From Nocardia nova SH22a (GTDB lineage Bacteria; Actinomycetota; Actinomycetes; Mycobacteriales; Mycobacteriaceae), in contig NZ_CP006850.1 of NCBI RefSeq assembly GCF_000523235.1, positions 4,092,001-4,156,000 on the forward strand: a DNA stretch of 64,000 nt, in the 5' to 3' direction. Both the position numbers and the translations under genes were made by a program. The notes beneath the pieces are model-generated. The model did no database searches. It worked only from the letters and a program-made list of their open reading frames with translations, and was not told the origin of the DNA. Numbering within the stretch: position 1 is the first letter of the stretch; the number at the start of each line of letters is the position of its first letter. Positions 26,590 to 36,159 of the stretch are shown one piece after another.

Positions 26590-29458
26590 AGGCGATATCG
26601 GTGGCCCAGTCCGGGGATTCGTCGATGATCCGTTTGCTCGCCGCCAGACTCAGTGGCGCGTTCACCGCGATGCGCTGTGCCAGCTCGAGCGCTGCGGTCA
26701 GCGCGTTACCGGATTCGGTGACCTCGTTGACCAGGCCGAGGGCGGCAGCGCGGTCGGCGGTGATGGGATCGCCGGTCAATGCCAGTTCCATCGCCACCGC
26801 ACGCGGCAGTCGTTGGGCCAGCCGCAGCACTCCGCCGCCGACCGCGACCAGGCCGCGTTTGACCTCGGGGATGCCGAAGGTCGAATCCTTCGCCGCCACC
26901 ACGAGATCCGCGGCCAGCGCCAGTTCGCAGCCACCGGCCAGGGCCGGGCCTTCGACCGCCGCGATGAGCGGTTTCACCGGAGGTAGCGCGGTGATGCCCA
27001 GCGGGCCGCGCCGCTCGGTCATCGGCGTCTCCCCGCGCGCGGCGGCCTTGAGATCCATTCCGGCGCAGAAATATCCGCCCGCGCCGGTGATGATCGCGAC
27101 CTGTGCCGTCGGGTCGGCTTCGAAGGCGTCCAGCGCCCGTTCCAGGCCGAGTGCGGTCGCCAGATTCACCGCATTGCGGACCTGCGGCCGGTTCAGGGTG
27201 ATGATCGTGACCGGGCCCCGCCGCTCCACCAGCACCGGCGGTGCGGGCGGGGCGGGGAGTTCGGTCCGTTCCCGGCTCTCGACCGCGATCCGGCCCTGTG
27301 TGACGGTCACCGGCAGCCCCAGGAGATCGTCGGTGGTCAGCGCCTCGATCAATTCGGAGTCGGTGCTGCGCACCAGGATCCGTGCGCCCTTCGGTTCGAT
27401 CAGACTCACCACTGCGGCCTCCGGCTTCCCGTCACGGCCGTAGGGCACGGTGTAGGCCTCCACCACCGCCGGGCCTTCGTACTCGCTGCGTGCCGGGCGC
27501 GCGGGCGGATTGTCGATGATGGGCCGCAGATGCCGGTAGGGCTGTGCGGGCGGCACCGACGAATACACGCCCAGCGCGTGCTTGGTGACGTACCAGCCCA
27601 GCGAGCTGGCCAGCCCGTAGCTGCCCGGCTGCGCGCGCAACCGTCGCACCATCGTGGCCACCGCATGACCGCCGTAGTTGTTGCCGGGCCCGCCGCCGAA
27701 GGTCAGCCCGCCGGTCACCGACAGCGGACGGGCAGGATCGTCGATGGGCAGACCCAGCTCGCGCGCGGCGATCTGCACCGCCACCGGGAAACACGCGTAC
27801 AGGTCGACGTGGGTGAGATCATCGGCGCCGATACCGGTGTGCTCGAGCACCGCGCGGCCCAGCGTTCCGATGGCCGGTGAGGCGGCCAGTTCCGCGCGCT
27901 CGCTGGTGAACCATTCGTCGTGACCGGAGGCGCCGGCGTGGATGAAGATCCACTTGTCCTGCGCGATACCGGCCGCCTGCGCGGCGGCCGCACTGCACAC
28001 CACGATGCCGCTGGCCATGTCCACGGTCAGGTTCGCGCACTCGAGTTTCGTGTACGGGGTGGACACCATCCGGTTGTCCGGGCCCACCGACGCGATCTGC
28101 TCGGCGTCGAATTCCTCGGGCTGCCAGGCATATTCGTTCTCCGCCGCCACCGCCGACAGCCGCGACCACAACTGCGCGACCGCCGCGGCGTGCTCCTCGC
28201 GGCCCCGGCCGAGACGATGCCGGTTCGCCGACTCCAGCAGCGCGTACATGTTGATCGGCGCGAGCAGTCCCGCCGCGGTCTCGGCATCGTTGTTGGCGGC
28301 CTTGTCGATACCGATCGAGCGGGTCGGCGCCACCTCCGGACCCTGCTGCGGCCACGACAACTCGACATCCGCGCGCTGCGCGGCGGCCTGGGTGGCACCG
28401 GCCTCGGCGCCGGTCACCAGCACCATGTCGTACTCTCCCGCGGCGATCGCGGCCGCGGCCTCGTTGACGACCAGTTGCCCGCCGTCACCGCCGAACGGGC
28501 TCGACTGCGCGGTCGCCACCCCCTCGATCCCGAGGCGCTGCGCCACCACCGCGGCCATGTCCCGGTACTGCCACGAGGTGCACGCCACCGCGAACACCGC
28601 GTCCGCCCGGCTCAGCATCTGCTCCCCCGCACCGGAATCGGCGGCCGCGCGCCGCAGCGCCGTCACCGCCAGCGATGCCGGATCCCCGTACCCGGGATCG
28701 GGAGTGCGCTGCGTGGTCTGGCCGACGCCGACCAAAATCGGTGTGCGCGGGTCGATCTCGGCGCCCGAGGCGGTGTGCAGGATCGGCTGCGCGGCGGTGC
28801 GCACCGGTCCCGCCGCCGCGATCGCGCCGGGCAGGGCCGCCAGCGACTGCTCGAGGGCTTCACCGAGGCTGCGCGACACCGACGCGCCCAGCGGTCCCTC
28901 CACCGGCGGGCCACCCAGTCCGGCATCGAAATACACCGTCGACTGCTCACCGGATCCGGTGACCGTAAGCCAATATCCCAGCCGCACTCCCTGCGGACCC
29001 TCGCCACGCAACTCGAAACCCGCGTCCTCGACCGCGGCGACCGTCCAGTGCAGTTCGGCCGGAATGCCCATCACCATCGCCTGCTGCGTGAAGGTCAGGC
29101 CCGGCCGCACCGCACCCGGTGCCTGACCGCGCCACCCGGCGTGCATGCTGAACCATTCCGGCAGGCGGCCCAGATCCGACAGATACGCGCGCACCGTCTC
29201 CGGTGCGGCGTCGATCGTGCGGCTGGCCCGCGCGGATTTGACGAAGTCGGCCAGGCCCGCGGGCGGTGTGTGATCGTCGTCCGGCGCCGCGGCGGGCGAG
29301 GGGGCGACGGGAGGCTGCTGCTTGCGGGCCGCGATCAGTCCCGAGACGAGATCTCGTGCGATGCGGGGATCCTTGCGCACTGCCGACAGCAGCGCACCAC
29401 CCGCCTGGAATCCGCCGCGAACGGCGCGAATTCGGTCCGAACCCGGAAATGGCGACAC
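26483..29458 (-). CDS. SRPBCC - thiolase-like - crotonase fusion protein
   Basis: 991 residues from the GTG at 29458, which has AGGAGG six bases upstream; TTG 29488 would add ten residues. After a short N-terminal tail, a SRPBCC (polyketide-cyclase/START-like) domain spans about 65-225. A thiolase-like domain of the acetyl-CoA acetyltransferase group begins near DPRTPILVGVGQTTQR and runs to about 700. It has the GGP-NNYGGHA motif, but the usual nucleophile position reads SSPFGGDGGQ with no Cys. A full enoyl-CoA hydratase/isomerase domain follows at about 730-985, with GGYFCAGMDL for the oxyanion hole and both Glu residues (GGCELAL, GIPEVKRG). Fatty-acid or sterol side-chain metabolism is likely; the exact reaction is unknown. 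Confidence 0.85.
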   Translation of the reverse strand: MSPFPGSDRIRAVRGGFQAGGALLSAVRKDPRIARDLVSGLIAARKQQPPVAPSPAAAPDDDHTPPAGLADFVKSARASRTIDAAPETVRAYLSDLGRLPEWFSMHAGWRGQAPGAVRPGLTFTQQAMVMGIPAELHWTVAAVEDAGFELRGEGPQGVRLGYWLTVTGSGEQSTVYFDAGLGGPPVEGPLGASVSRSLGEALEQSLAALPGAIAAAGPVRTAAQPILHTASGAEIDPRTPILVGVGQTTQRTPDPGYGDPASLAVTALRRAAADSGAGEQMLSRADAVFAVACTSWQYRDMAAVVAQRLGIEGVATAQSSPFGGDGGQLVVNEAAAAIAAGEYDMVLVTGAEAGATQAAAQRADVELSWPQQGPEVAPTRSIGIDKAANNDAETAAGLLAPINMYALLESANRHRLGRGREEHAAAVAQLWSRLSAVAAENEYAWQPEEFDAEQIASVGPDNRMVSTPYTKLECANLTVDMASGIVVCSAAAAQAAGIAQDKWIFIHAGASGHDEWFTSERAELAASPAIGTLGRAVLEHTGIGADDLTHVDLYACFPVAVQIAARELGLPIDDPARPLSVTGGLTFGGGPGNNYGGHAVATMVRRLRAQPGSYGLASSLGWYVTKHALGVYSSVPPAQPYRHLRPIIDNPPARPARSEYEGPAVVEAYTVPYGRDGKPEAAVVSLIEPKGARILVRSTDSELIEALTTDDLLGLPVTVTQGRIAVESRERTELPAPPAPPVLVERRGPVTIITLNRPQVRNAVNLATALGLERALDAFEADPTAQVAIITGAGGYFCAGMDLKAAARGETPMTERRGPLGITALPPVKPLIAAVEGPALAGGCELALAADLVVAAKDSTFGIPEVKRGLVAVGGGVLRLAQRLPRAVAMELALTGDPITADRAAALGLVNEVTESGNALTAALELAQRIAVNAPLSLAASKRIIDESPDWATDIAFTRQLEVSGPALASQDAGEGVRAFAEKRAPVWKGR

Positions 29459-29804
29459 CGACAACCTCCTCGTTGCATCTCGAGACAACTAATCACCAAC
29501 TCTTTCGTCGCGTCAAACATCGAGCTGTGCGAACGGCCGTGAACCGGATCACTCCCGGGCCGTGTCGGCGCCACCCGCGCCCGCGTCACGCGGCTTTCCC
29601 GGGGCCGTGGCCGCGTCGATGTGCCGACCGGGGCCTGGGCCGGGAAGCGCTGCCGCGCAATCACATCCACGCATCCGCGCGGACCCGGCAGCGGAGTCCG
29701 GGTGCCGTTCGCGGACAATGGTGCGTGGCCGGTCCCGCCGTCGTCTGTGGTCCGGCCGGTCGAAGTCCCCGTCTCGGGGCTGTGTGTGTTGGAGGTTTGT
29801 GACC
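29459..29804. other. Divergent promoter region
   Basis: 346 bp between the fusion gene and the small membrane-protein gene. No gene, repeat or clear operator was found. It must contain both promoters. Confidence 0.35.
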
Positions 29805-30116
29805 ATGGCCGGAATTTCCTCGGTACCGACGTCGGCGCTGGCCGCCGGTGGGCTGCTCGGCGGATTCGCGCTCGCGCAGGCCACCGGGCAGCGTCAGCTC
29901 GGCGGCGCCGTCTTCGCCGCCGCCACGGCGGCCGCGGTGCCGCGCTGGCGCCGGGCCGCCGGAACCGGCGGTGCCGCGGCGCTGACCGGGCTGTCGGTGG
30001 GCGCGATGGGCGCCTCGCACCCGTTGGCCAAGAAGATCGGCGCCTGGCCGTCGGTCGCCCTCGTCTCGGGCGCCGTGGCGCTGGGCGCGTGGGCGGTCGC
30101 CGATCGCCGTGCGTGA
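29805..30116 (+). CDS. Small hydrophobic membrane protein
   Basis: 103 residues from the ATG at 29805 (GGAGG upstream). It is Ala/Gly-rich with three to four membrane segments (about 10-28, 32-45, 52-70 and 80-97). No family is recognised. It is isolated between a promoter region and a strong hairpin, so it is probably monocistronic. Confidence 0.65.
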   Translation: MAGISSVPTSALAAGGLLGGFALAQATGQRQLGGAVFAAATAAAVPRWRRAAGTGGAAALTGLSVGAMGASHPLAKKIGAWPSVALVSGAVALGAWAVADRRA

Positions 30117-30126
30117 CCGGTGAAAC

Positions 30127-30161
30127 GCGGTGTCCGCGGGTCGACGACCCGCGGACACCGC
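30127..30161. terminator. Bidirectional hairpin terminator
   Basis: A perfect 17-bp inverted repeat (GCGGTGTCCGCGGGTCG / its complement) with a single central base lies between the convergent genes ending at 30116 and 30181. Confidence 0.8.
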
Positions 30162-30180
30162 ATTATCGGAAGGATCGAAC

Positions 30181-31419
30181 TCAGAGCCGGATACCGAGCA
30201 GCGCGTCCACGGCCTGGCTCACCAGAGCGGGCGCCGCAGCGTCCGGGCCACCGTACTCCAGCGCCTGGCCCACCCAGCTGTCCACGGCCGCAAGGGCTTT
30301 CGGCGTATCGAGATCGTCGGCCAGATGCTGCCGCAGCCGCGCCACCGTGTCCTCGGCCGCCGGACCCGACACCAGCGCCGCCGCCTGCCGCCACCGCGCC
30401 AGCCGCGCCAGCGCCTCGTCGAGCACCGCGTCCGACCACTGCCGGTCGCTGCGATAGTGCCCGGCGAACAGGCCCAGCCGGATCGCCGCCGGATCGGTCC
30501 CCGCGCGCCGCAGCTTCGACACGAACACCAGATTGCCGCGCGACTTTGACATCTTCTCCCCGTCCAAACCGATCAGCCCCGCATGCACGTAGTGGCGCGC
30601 GAACCGCCGATGCGACACCACCGCCTCGGCATGCGCCGCCGAGTACTCGTGATGCGGATAGATCAGATCGCTGCCGCCGCCCTGGATGTCGAACTCCGGG
30701 CCCAGCCGGTTCAACGCGATCGCCGCACACTCGATATGCCAGCCCGGACGGCCCGTGCCGAACGGCGACGGCCACGACGGCTCCCCGGGACGCTCCGCCC
30801 GCCACAGCAGCGCATCGATCGCATCACGCTTGCCCGGACGCTCCGGATCGCCACCACGCTCGGCGAAGAACCGCTCCATCGTGGCACGGTCGTAACCGGA
30901 CTCGTACCCGAACTGCTCGGTGGCGTCATGGCGGAAGTACACGTCCGGGAACTCGGCATCGTCGACGACATAGGCCGCGCCCGAGGCCAGCAGCTTGTCC
31001 ACCAGCTCCACGACCTCGCCGACGGATTCGATCGCGCCGATGTAGTCCCGCGGTGGCAGCACCCGCAGCTGCGTCATGTCCTCGCGGAACAACTCGATCT
31101 CCCCGGTGCCCAGGGCACGCCAGTCCACGCCGTCGCGTTCGGCGCGCTCGAACAGCGGATCGTCGACATCGGTGACGTTCTGCACGTAGTGCACCTCGTG
31201 ACCGGCGTCGCGCAACACCCGGTTGACCAGATCGAAGGCCAGATAGGTCGCCGCGTGCCCGAGGTGGGTGGCGTCGTAGGGTGTGATGCCGCAGACGTAC
31301 ATGGTGGCCGTGGGGCCGGGCGTCACCGGGCGCACCTGCCGGTCGGCGGTATCGAACAGCCGCAACGGCGGTCCGGATCCGGGGACGGCGGGAACGGAGA
31401 TTTCGGACCAGGACTGCAT
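30181..31419 (-). CDS. mshC: L-cysteine:1D-myo-inositol 2-amino-2-deoxy-alpha-D-glucopyranoside ligase (mycothiol synthesis)
   Basis: 412 residues, the usual MshC length. This class I cysteinyl-tRNA-synthetase paralogue joins cysteine to GlcN-inositol using ATP, the third step of mycothiol synthesis. It shows the zinc-Cys/HIGH region [17 protein letters not shown] at about 40-56, the GWHIECAA zinc-binding strand and the KMSKSRG loop. It lacks the anticodon-binding C-terminal domain of CysS. It is first in map order of the mshC / SCO1664 / DUF3090 / phosphatase minus-strand cluster, which is also seen in M. tuberculosis (Rv2130c region). Confidence 0.97.
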   Translation of the reverse strand: MQSWSEISVPAVPGSGPPLRLFDTADRQVRPVTPGPTATMYVCGITPYDATHLGHAATYLAFDLVNRVLRDAGHEVHYVQNVTDVDDPLFERAERDGVDWRALGTGEIELFREDMTQLRVLPPRDYIGAIESVGEVVELVDKLLASGAAYVVDDAEFPDVYFRHDATEQFGYESGYDRATMERFFAERGGDPERPGKRDAIDALLWRAERPGEPSWPSPFGTGRPGWHIECAAIALNRLGPEFDIQGGGSDLIYPHHEYSAAHAEAVVSHRRFARHYVHAGLIGLDGEKMSKSRGNLVFVSKLRRAGTDPAAIRLGLFAGHYRSDRQWSDAVLDEALARLARWRQAAALVSGPAAEDTVARLRQHLADDLDTPKALAAVDSWVGQALEYGGPDAAAPALVSQAVDALLGIRL

Positions 31420-31590
31420 GATTCGAGGGTAAGGGTGCGCGCGGTCATCGCGAGCGCCGCCCCCGCACAGCGCACCCCGGGCACCCGCACGGGCACCGCA
31501 TCCGACCTCGATCGGGGCGCGGCCGCGGGCAGCGTCAACCCTTGTACGCGATGAACGCCGAATTCGCTCGCCGCACCCGCTCGCGGCCTC

Positions 31591-32430
31591 TCAGAACGCG
31601 GGCCACGGAATCGGCCGTGAGCTGACAGGTTGCGGCAGTACCGGATCGTCGAGCAGATCCCGCGCCCGCGCGCCCAGCGCCTCGATCTCGGCATCGGTGA
31701 TGTGCTCGGCCAGCGCCGTGCCCACCGCGCCGGGTAACCGGTCGGCGAACGCGGCGACATCGTCCAGCAGAGCCTGCTCCACAGGCTCACCCGCCCAGCC
31801 CCACAGCACCGTCCGCAACTTCGGCTCACTGTGCAGGCAGATACCGTGGTCGACACCGTACACACCGCCGTCGACGCCCTCGAGCGCGTGCCCGCCCTTG
31901 CGGTCGGCGTTGTTGAGCAGAATGTCCAGCACCGCCATCCGGCGCAGCCGCGGATCGTCGGCATGGACCAGCGACACCCGCGTCCCCGTCCCGTCCACCG
32001 CGCGCAGCACCTCACGGAAACCCTCGGGGACGGCACCGGCCGGGACCAGATCCACCAGATCCAGGTGCTCGGCCGCCTCGTCGCCGAGATGGGCGTCGAC
32101 GGTATCGATCCAGCGCTGCACCATGCCCGGCCCCAGCGGTCCCTCGCGCAGGATCGTCTCCGGGATCACCGTCCAGCCCAGCGCCCGCGACACCAGATAG
32201 GAGGCCACCTCGCGCCCGGCCAGGGTGCCGTCCGGGAAATCCCACAGCGGCCGTTCCCCGCGCACCGGCTTGTAGACCACGCGCAGCGGCTCGCCCGCAC
32301 CGCCGGATTCGATCTCACACACCAGCGTGAGATTGCTGGCGGTGGTCACCCGTCCGATGATCTGCAACTCACCGGTGCACAGGCCGTCGCGGGCCGCTCC
32401 CTCGTCCGCGGCCGCCGCGCTCGTGGTCAC
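31591..32430 (-). CDS. SCO1664-family protein (PI3/4-kinase-like fold)
   Basis: 279 residues. Relatives are annotated as SCO1664 family or as having a phosphatidylinositol kinase-like fold. Visible landmarks are RVVYKPVRGERPLWDFPDG near residue 50, with a Lys that could bind ATP, and the LDILLNNADRKGGHAL region near 170, corresponding to a catalytic D-x-x-x-x-N loop, followed by VYGVDHG. The GTG start at 32430 has GAGGACAG upstream. It lies 6 bp after the DUF3090 gene and is probably translationally linked; function is unknown. Confidence 0.85.
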   Translation of the reverse strand: MTTSAAAADEGAARDGLCTGELQIIGRVTTASNLTLVCEIESGGAGEPLRVVYKPVRGERPLWDFPDGTLAGREVASYLVSRALGWTVIPETILREGPLGPGMVQRWIDTVDAHLGDEAAEHLDLVDLVPAGAVPEGFREVLRAVDGTGTRVSLVHADDPRLRRMAVLDILLNNADRKGGHALEGVDGGVYGVDHGICLHSEPKLRTVLWGWAGEPVEQALLDDVAAFADRLPGAVGTALAEHITDAEIEALGARARDLLDDPVLPQPVSSRPIPWPAF

Positions 32431-32436
32431 CTGTCC

Positions 32437-33024
32437 TCAGTCCTCTTCGAGGTCGGTCGCGCCGAAGATGTCGCCGCGCTTGTAGCCGTTGGTGCGCACG
32501 CACATATGCCCCTTGGGCGACAGCGGTTCCCCGCACAGCGGGCACGGCGGACGTCCCGCCGCGATCACCTTGGTCGAACGCAACGCGAACTCACGAGCCT
32601 GCTCCGGGGTGAGGAACACCCGCACCGCGTCGGGGCCCTCCTCGGTGTCGTCGAGCACCACCGATTCGTCGACCTCGGTCTCGGTGATGGCCAGCAACTC
32701 CACCACCACCGCGCCGGCGTCGGCATCCCAGCCCAAACCCATTGTGCCGACCCGGAACTCGGTATCGATCGGCATCCGCAGCGGATCGGTGTCGGAGACG
32801 TCCTCGGCCTGTGGCGGCACGGTCGCGCCGAAGCGGCGAGCCACCTCGTCCAGCAACAGCCCCATCCGATCGGCGAGCACCTTCACCTGCTGCTTCTCCA
32901 GCAGCACGCTCACCACACGGGGTTCCTGCACGGCCTGCAGATAGAAGGCGCGATCTCCTGGTTCACCGACGGTTCCGGCGACGAAACGGTCGGGGGTGCG
33001 AAACACATGGATTGCTCGGGCCAT
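32437..33024 (-). CDS. DUF3090 family protein
   Basis: 195 residues from the ATG at 33024, which has AGGAGG five bases upstream; the GTG at 33030 overlaps that site. It matches the actinobacterial DUF3090 family: ARAIHVFRTPDRFVAGTVG at the start, a conserved LLDEVARRFG helix, and a C-terminal zinc-binding-like pattern (CPLCGEPLSPKGHMC). The gene always travels with the SCO1664 and phosphatase genes, suggesting a shared but undefined pathway. Confidence 0.92.
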   Translation of the reverse strand: MARAIHVFRTPDRFVAGTVGEPGDRAFYLQAVQEPRVVSVLLEKQQVKVLADRMGLLLDEVARRFGATVPPQAEDVSDTDPLRMPIDTEFRVGTMGLGWDADAGAVVVELLAITETEVDESVVLDDTEEGPDAVRVFLTPEQAREFALRSTKVIAAGRPPCPLCGEPLSPKGHMCVRTNGYKRGDIFGATDLEED

Positions 33025-33048
33025 CTGCACCTCCTGAAACCGACTGCA

Positions 33049-33792
33049 TCACTGATCACGACTCCCCGCATCGGGGGGATCCGCAATATTCCCATTATCC
33101 GCCCGCGGCGCCGGATCCACCTCACCGCCCGGCACCGGGCCCGCCCGCTCGGCCTGCTGCCGGGCCGCGGCCAGCGCGGACAGATCCGATCCGGTGTCGT
33201 TGACCCGCCACACCGACGGCCCCAGCGGGGTGTAGCGCACGACGCTGATCGAGGCCGGTTCGACCACGATGCGCTGGAAACCGTCGAGATGGATGCCGAA
33301 GGCGTCGGCCAGCAGCGACTTGATCACGTCCCCGTGCGTGCACGCCACCCACAGCACATCGCGCTCGTGGCGGGCCGCCAGCCGGGCGTCGATATCGCGC
33401 ACCGCCGCCACCGCCCGGTACTGGACCTGGGCCAGACCCTCACCGCCCGGGAACACCGCGCCGGAGGCATGCCCTTGCACCGTCTTCCACAGCGGTTCCT
33501 TCACCAGCTCCGACAGCGCGCGCCCGGTCCAGTCCCCGTAGTCCACCTCGAGCAGCCGCTCGTCGGGTTCGGGTTCGATACCGAGCTTGTCGGCCAGCGG
33601 CGACACCGTGCGCGTGCACCGCAGCAGCGGTGAATGCACGATGTGCTCGATCGGTAACGGCGACAGGCGTTCTGCCACCGCGAGAGCCTGATCGCCGCCG
33701 CGTTCGGTGAGATCTACGCCGGGACTGCGACCGGCGAGGGTGTGTGCGGTGTTGGAGGTCGACACCCCGTGCCGCAACAGGATCACCGTCAT
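33049..33792 (-). CDS. Histidine phosphatase (MSMEG_4193 family phosphomutase-like)
   Basis: 247 residues. The branch-1 histidine phosphatase motif is LLRHGVSTSN (catalytic H8), with later Arg in LLRCTRT, acidic EVDYGDWTG, and the second catalytic His in ACTHGDVI. The last 45 residues are Ala/Pro-rich and probably disordered. It is upstream and first transcribed in the DUF3090 / SCO1664 cluster, 24 bp before DUF3090. The substrate is unknown. Confidence 0.92.
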   Translation of the reverse strand: MTVILLRHGVSTSNTAHTLAGRSPGVDLTERGGDQALAVAERLSPLPIEHIVHSPLLRCTRTVSPLADKLGIEPEPDERLLEVDYGDWTGRALSELVKEPLWKTVQGHASGAVFPGGEGLAQVQYRAVAAVRDIDARLAARHERDVLWVACTHGDVIKSLLADAFGIHLDGFQRIVVEPASISVVRYTPLGPSVWRVNDTGSDLSALAAARQQAERAGPVPGGEVDPAPRADNGNIADPPDAGSRDQ

Positions 33793-34063
33793 GCGACCAG
33801 ACTAGGCGATGGCGCCCGTCCCGATACTCCCATCACGTTCCCCGGGGCTCGGCGAACCCGATCTCGTGACCGTAAAAGGCTGGGAAACAGCATATTTCGC
33901 CCTCGGAGGAATCGCGTCCAGCGGTCCGGACCGGATGGGGAGCGAACCGGGCGAACACTGTGTCGCACCTCGCATCTCCGGCGGTTCGCGAGCGGTATCC
34001 GTCTGCGGGACCGCTTGTGGCCCTAGGCTCGGGCACTGTGACAACAGCTGTGGTGGTGCGGTG

Positions 34064-35026
34064 ATGGAACAGCGGCCGGTGGGGCGCAGCGGCCTGCGCG
34101 TATCGCGACTGGGACTGGCCACCCACACCTGGGGGCGCGAAACCGACACCGAGGACGCGGCAGCGCAACTGGTCGCCTTCGTGGAGGCCGGCGGCACCCT
34201 CGTCGACACCTCACCGGTCTATCAGGGCGGCGCCGCCCAGCGCATGCTCGGCGAACTCGTCGGCGAACTGGTCCCGCGCGACGACCTGGTCATCAGCGGC
34301 TGCGCCGGACTGGTCCCGCTGCCCGGAGTCACCGACCCCGACGGCGGCCCGGCCGCCGGGATCCGCTGGGGCGTGGACGCCTCGCGCCGCACCCTCGTGC
34401 GCCAGCTCGACCGCGCCCTGTCCGAACTCGGCACCGACCACCTCGACATCTGGAGTGTGGCGGCCTGGGACCGGCACACCCCCCTCGACGAAATCGCGGC
34501 CACCCTCGACTACGCCGTGCGCTCGGGCAAGGTGCGCTACGCGGGCGCTCGCGGCCTCGCGGCCTGGCAGATGGCGACCCTGGCCGCCGCCGCGCCCGTC
34601 GTGGCCGCCTACTCCCCCTACTCGCTGCTGGCCCGCGGCGCCGAACGCGAACTGGTACCCGCCGCCGCGCACCACGGTGTCGGTCTCATCGCGGCGTCCC
34701 CGCTGGCCGGTGGCATCCTCACCGGCAAATACCGCGACGGCGTGCCCGCCGATTCCCGCGGCGCCGACGAGGCCACCGCCGCCGAGATCCGCGACCGGCT
34801 CGACGAGCACGCCACCCGCGTCGTGGACGCGGTCGTCACCGCCGCCGACGGACTGGGCACCTCCCCGCTCGCGGTCGCCGCGGCCTGGATCCGCGACCGG
34901 CCGTGCGTGGCCTCCATGATCGTCGGCGCCCGCGATATCGGCCAGCTCACCGGCGTACTCGCCGCCGAAACCCTCGAACTCCCCCGCGCCATCGCCTCCG
35001 CCCTCGACGATGTCAGCGGCATCTGA
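34064..35026 (+). CDS. Aldo/keto reductase-like protein with degenerate active site
   Basis: 320 residues from the ATG at 34064; the open frame upstream has no convincing start. The barrel and the NADP-binding C-terminus are recognisable (MIVGARDIGQLTGVLA). The Asp/Tyr strand is present (LVDTSPVYQGG). The strand that normally supplies Lys reads VISGCAG, and the one that supplies His reads DIWSVAAWD, so both catalytic residues appear lost. It may be a non-reductase paralogue that binds nucleotide or a potassium-channel-beta-like sensor. It diverges from the phosphatase gene and lies 56 bp before the hemin transporter. Confidence 0.85.
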   Translation: MEQRPVGRSGLRVSRLGLATHTWGRETDTEDAAAQLVAFVEAGGTLVDTSPVYQGGAAQRMLGELVGELVPRDDLVISGCAGLVPLPGVTDPDGGPAAGIRWGVDASRRTLVRQLDRALSELGTDHLDIWSVAAWDRHTPLDEIAATLDYAVRSGKVRYAGARGLAAWQMATLAAAAPVVAAYSPYSLLARGAERELVPAAAHHGVGLIAASPLAGGILTGKYRDGVPADSRGADEATAAEIRDRLDEHATRVVDAVVTAADGLGTSPLAVAAAWIRDRPCVASMIVGARDIGQLTGVLAAETLELPRAIASALDDVSGI

Positions 35027-35068
35027 ACTCCCGCACCCGGGCCGATGACGGCCCGTCCCCGCGACCAC

Positions 35069-35082
35069 TTAGGCTTGCCTTC
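35069..35082 (+). promoter_or_regulatory. Candidate IdeR/DtxR iron box overlapping the start region
   Basis: TTAGGCTTGCCTTC has a palindromic AGGC-TT-GCCT core (35071-35080) like the DtxR/IdeR operator. It ends directly before the ATG at 35083. A transcript starting near that ATG would be leaderless and the box would cover its promoter. Presence before a hemin/siderophore-type importer supports it. Confidence 0.5.
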
Positions 35083-36159
35083 ATGAGGTGTCTCGACCGT
35101 GCCCGCCCCGCGGATACCGCCGTCCCGTGCCCGCGTCCGGCCCGCACTCCGGTGCGATGGCTGATCGCACTGCTCGGGCTGGTTCTGGTCGTCGCGGCCG
35201 GGACGGGCTGCGGCAGCGGCGGTGGCACCGCCGGTGACCGGCAGGGCCCGGCCACCGCCACCATCGCGAATCTCGACCCCGCGCCGATCCAACCCGCGCC
35301 CACCCCCGCACTGCCGGTCACCGTGCACTCCTTCGACGGCTCCGACGTCACCGTCACCTCCGCCGACCGGATCGTGGCCGTGGACCGCTCGGGCACCCTC
35401 ACCCAGATCGTGTACGCGCTGGGCCTGGGCTCGAAGCTCGTCGGCCGCTCCACCTCGGCATCGTTCCCCGCGGTGCACGATGTGCCGAATGTCGCGGGCG
35501 GCAACGGCAGCATCAACATCGAGGCGGTGGCCGTCCAGCGGCCCACGGTGTTCCTCACCGACACCACCAGCGCCACCCCTACCATGCGCGACCAGTTGCG
35601 CGCACTGGGCATCACGGTCGTCTACTTCGATCCGAACCGCACCCTCGACGGTGTCGTCCCGATGATCCACGCCGTCGCCGACGCGCTCGGCGTCCACGAG
35701 CAGGGCGTGAAACTGGCCGACCGCACGAGCGGTGAGATCGGCGCCGCCACCGCCGCGGTGCCGAAACACCAGCCGCCGCTGAAGATCGCGACGCTGTACC
35801 TGCGCAGCACCGCGATCACCATGCTCGCCGGACCGGGATCGGGTGCGGACGCGCTGGCCACCGCGCTCGGCGGCGTCGACGCCGGGACCGCCGCCGGGCT
35901 CACCGAACAGTTCACCACCATCACCAGCGAATCCATGATCGCCGCCGCACCCGACGTGCTGATAGTGATGTCCGACGGGCTCCAATCCGTCGGCGGCGTC
36001 GACGGGCTCGAGAAGGTCCCCGGCGTCGCGCAGACCCCCGCGGGCCGTAACCATCGCGTCGTCGACATGTCCGATTCGGTCCTGCTGAGCTTCGGACCGC
36101 AGACCGGGCACGTGATCCAGGCGCTGTCCGAGGCCGTCTACGGCACCCGCCCGGCATGA
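35083..36159 (+). CDS. hmuT: Hemin/siderophore ABC transporter substrate-binding lipoprotein
   Basis: 358 residues. It has a long basic N-terminus, one hydrophobic helix (about 27-43), and GTGCGSGG as a weak lipobox. The mature part is a periplasmic-binding-protein fold of the FecB/HmuT type (DRIVAVDRSGTLTQIVYALGLGSKLVGR, then the IEAVAVQRPTVFL strand and TSESMIAAAPDVLIVMSDG). It delivers heme or a siderophore to the permease. The stop overlaps the next start (ATGA). Heme rather than siderophore is inferred from the HmuT-like length and gene order. Confidence 0.85.
   Translation: MRCLDRARPADTAVPCPRPARTPVRWLIALLGLVLVVAAGTGCGSGGGTAGDRQGPATATIANLDPAPIQPAPTPALPVTVHSFDGSDVTVTSADRIVAVDRSGTLTQIVYALGLGSKLVGRSTSASFPAVHDVPNVAGGNGSINIEAVAVQRPTVFLTDTTSATPTMRDQLRALGITVVYFDPNRTLDGVVPMIHAVADALGVHEQGVKLADRTSGEIGAATAAVPKHQPPLKIATLYLRSTAITMLAGPGSGADALATALGGVDAGTAAGLTEQFTTITSESMIAAAPDVLIVMSDGLQSVGGVDGLEKVPGVAQTPAGRNHRVVDMSDSVLLSFGPQTGHVIQALSEAVYGTRPA

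Noticed and set aside
27920..29542. 540-residue plus-strand frame opposite the SRPBCC-thiolase-crotonase fusion
   Set aside because: Antisense shadow; composition dominated by Arg, Gly and His with no family features.
31831..33633. 600-residue plus-strand frame opposite the SCO1664, DUF3090 and phosphatase genes
   Set aside because: It spans three conserved minus-strand genes and has no plausible start or motif.
33809..34063. Upstream extension of the aldo/keto reductase-like gene at 34064
   Set aside because: The in-frame extension has no ribosome site and does not fit the family; the ATG at 34064 begins exactly at the conserved barrel start.
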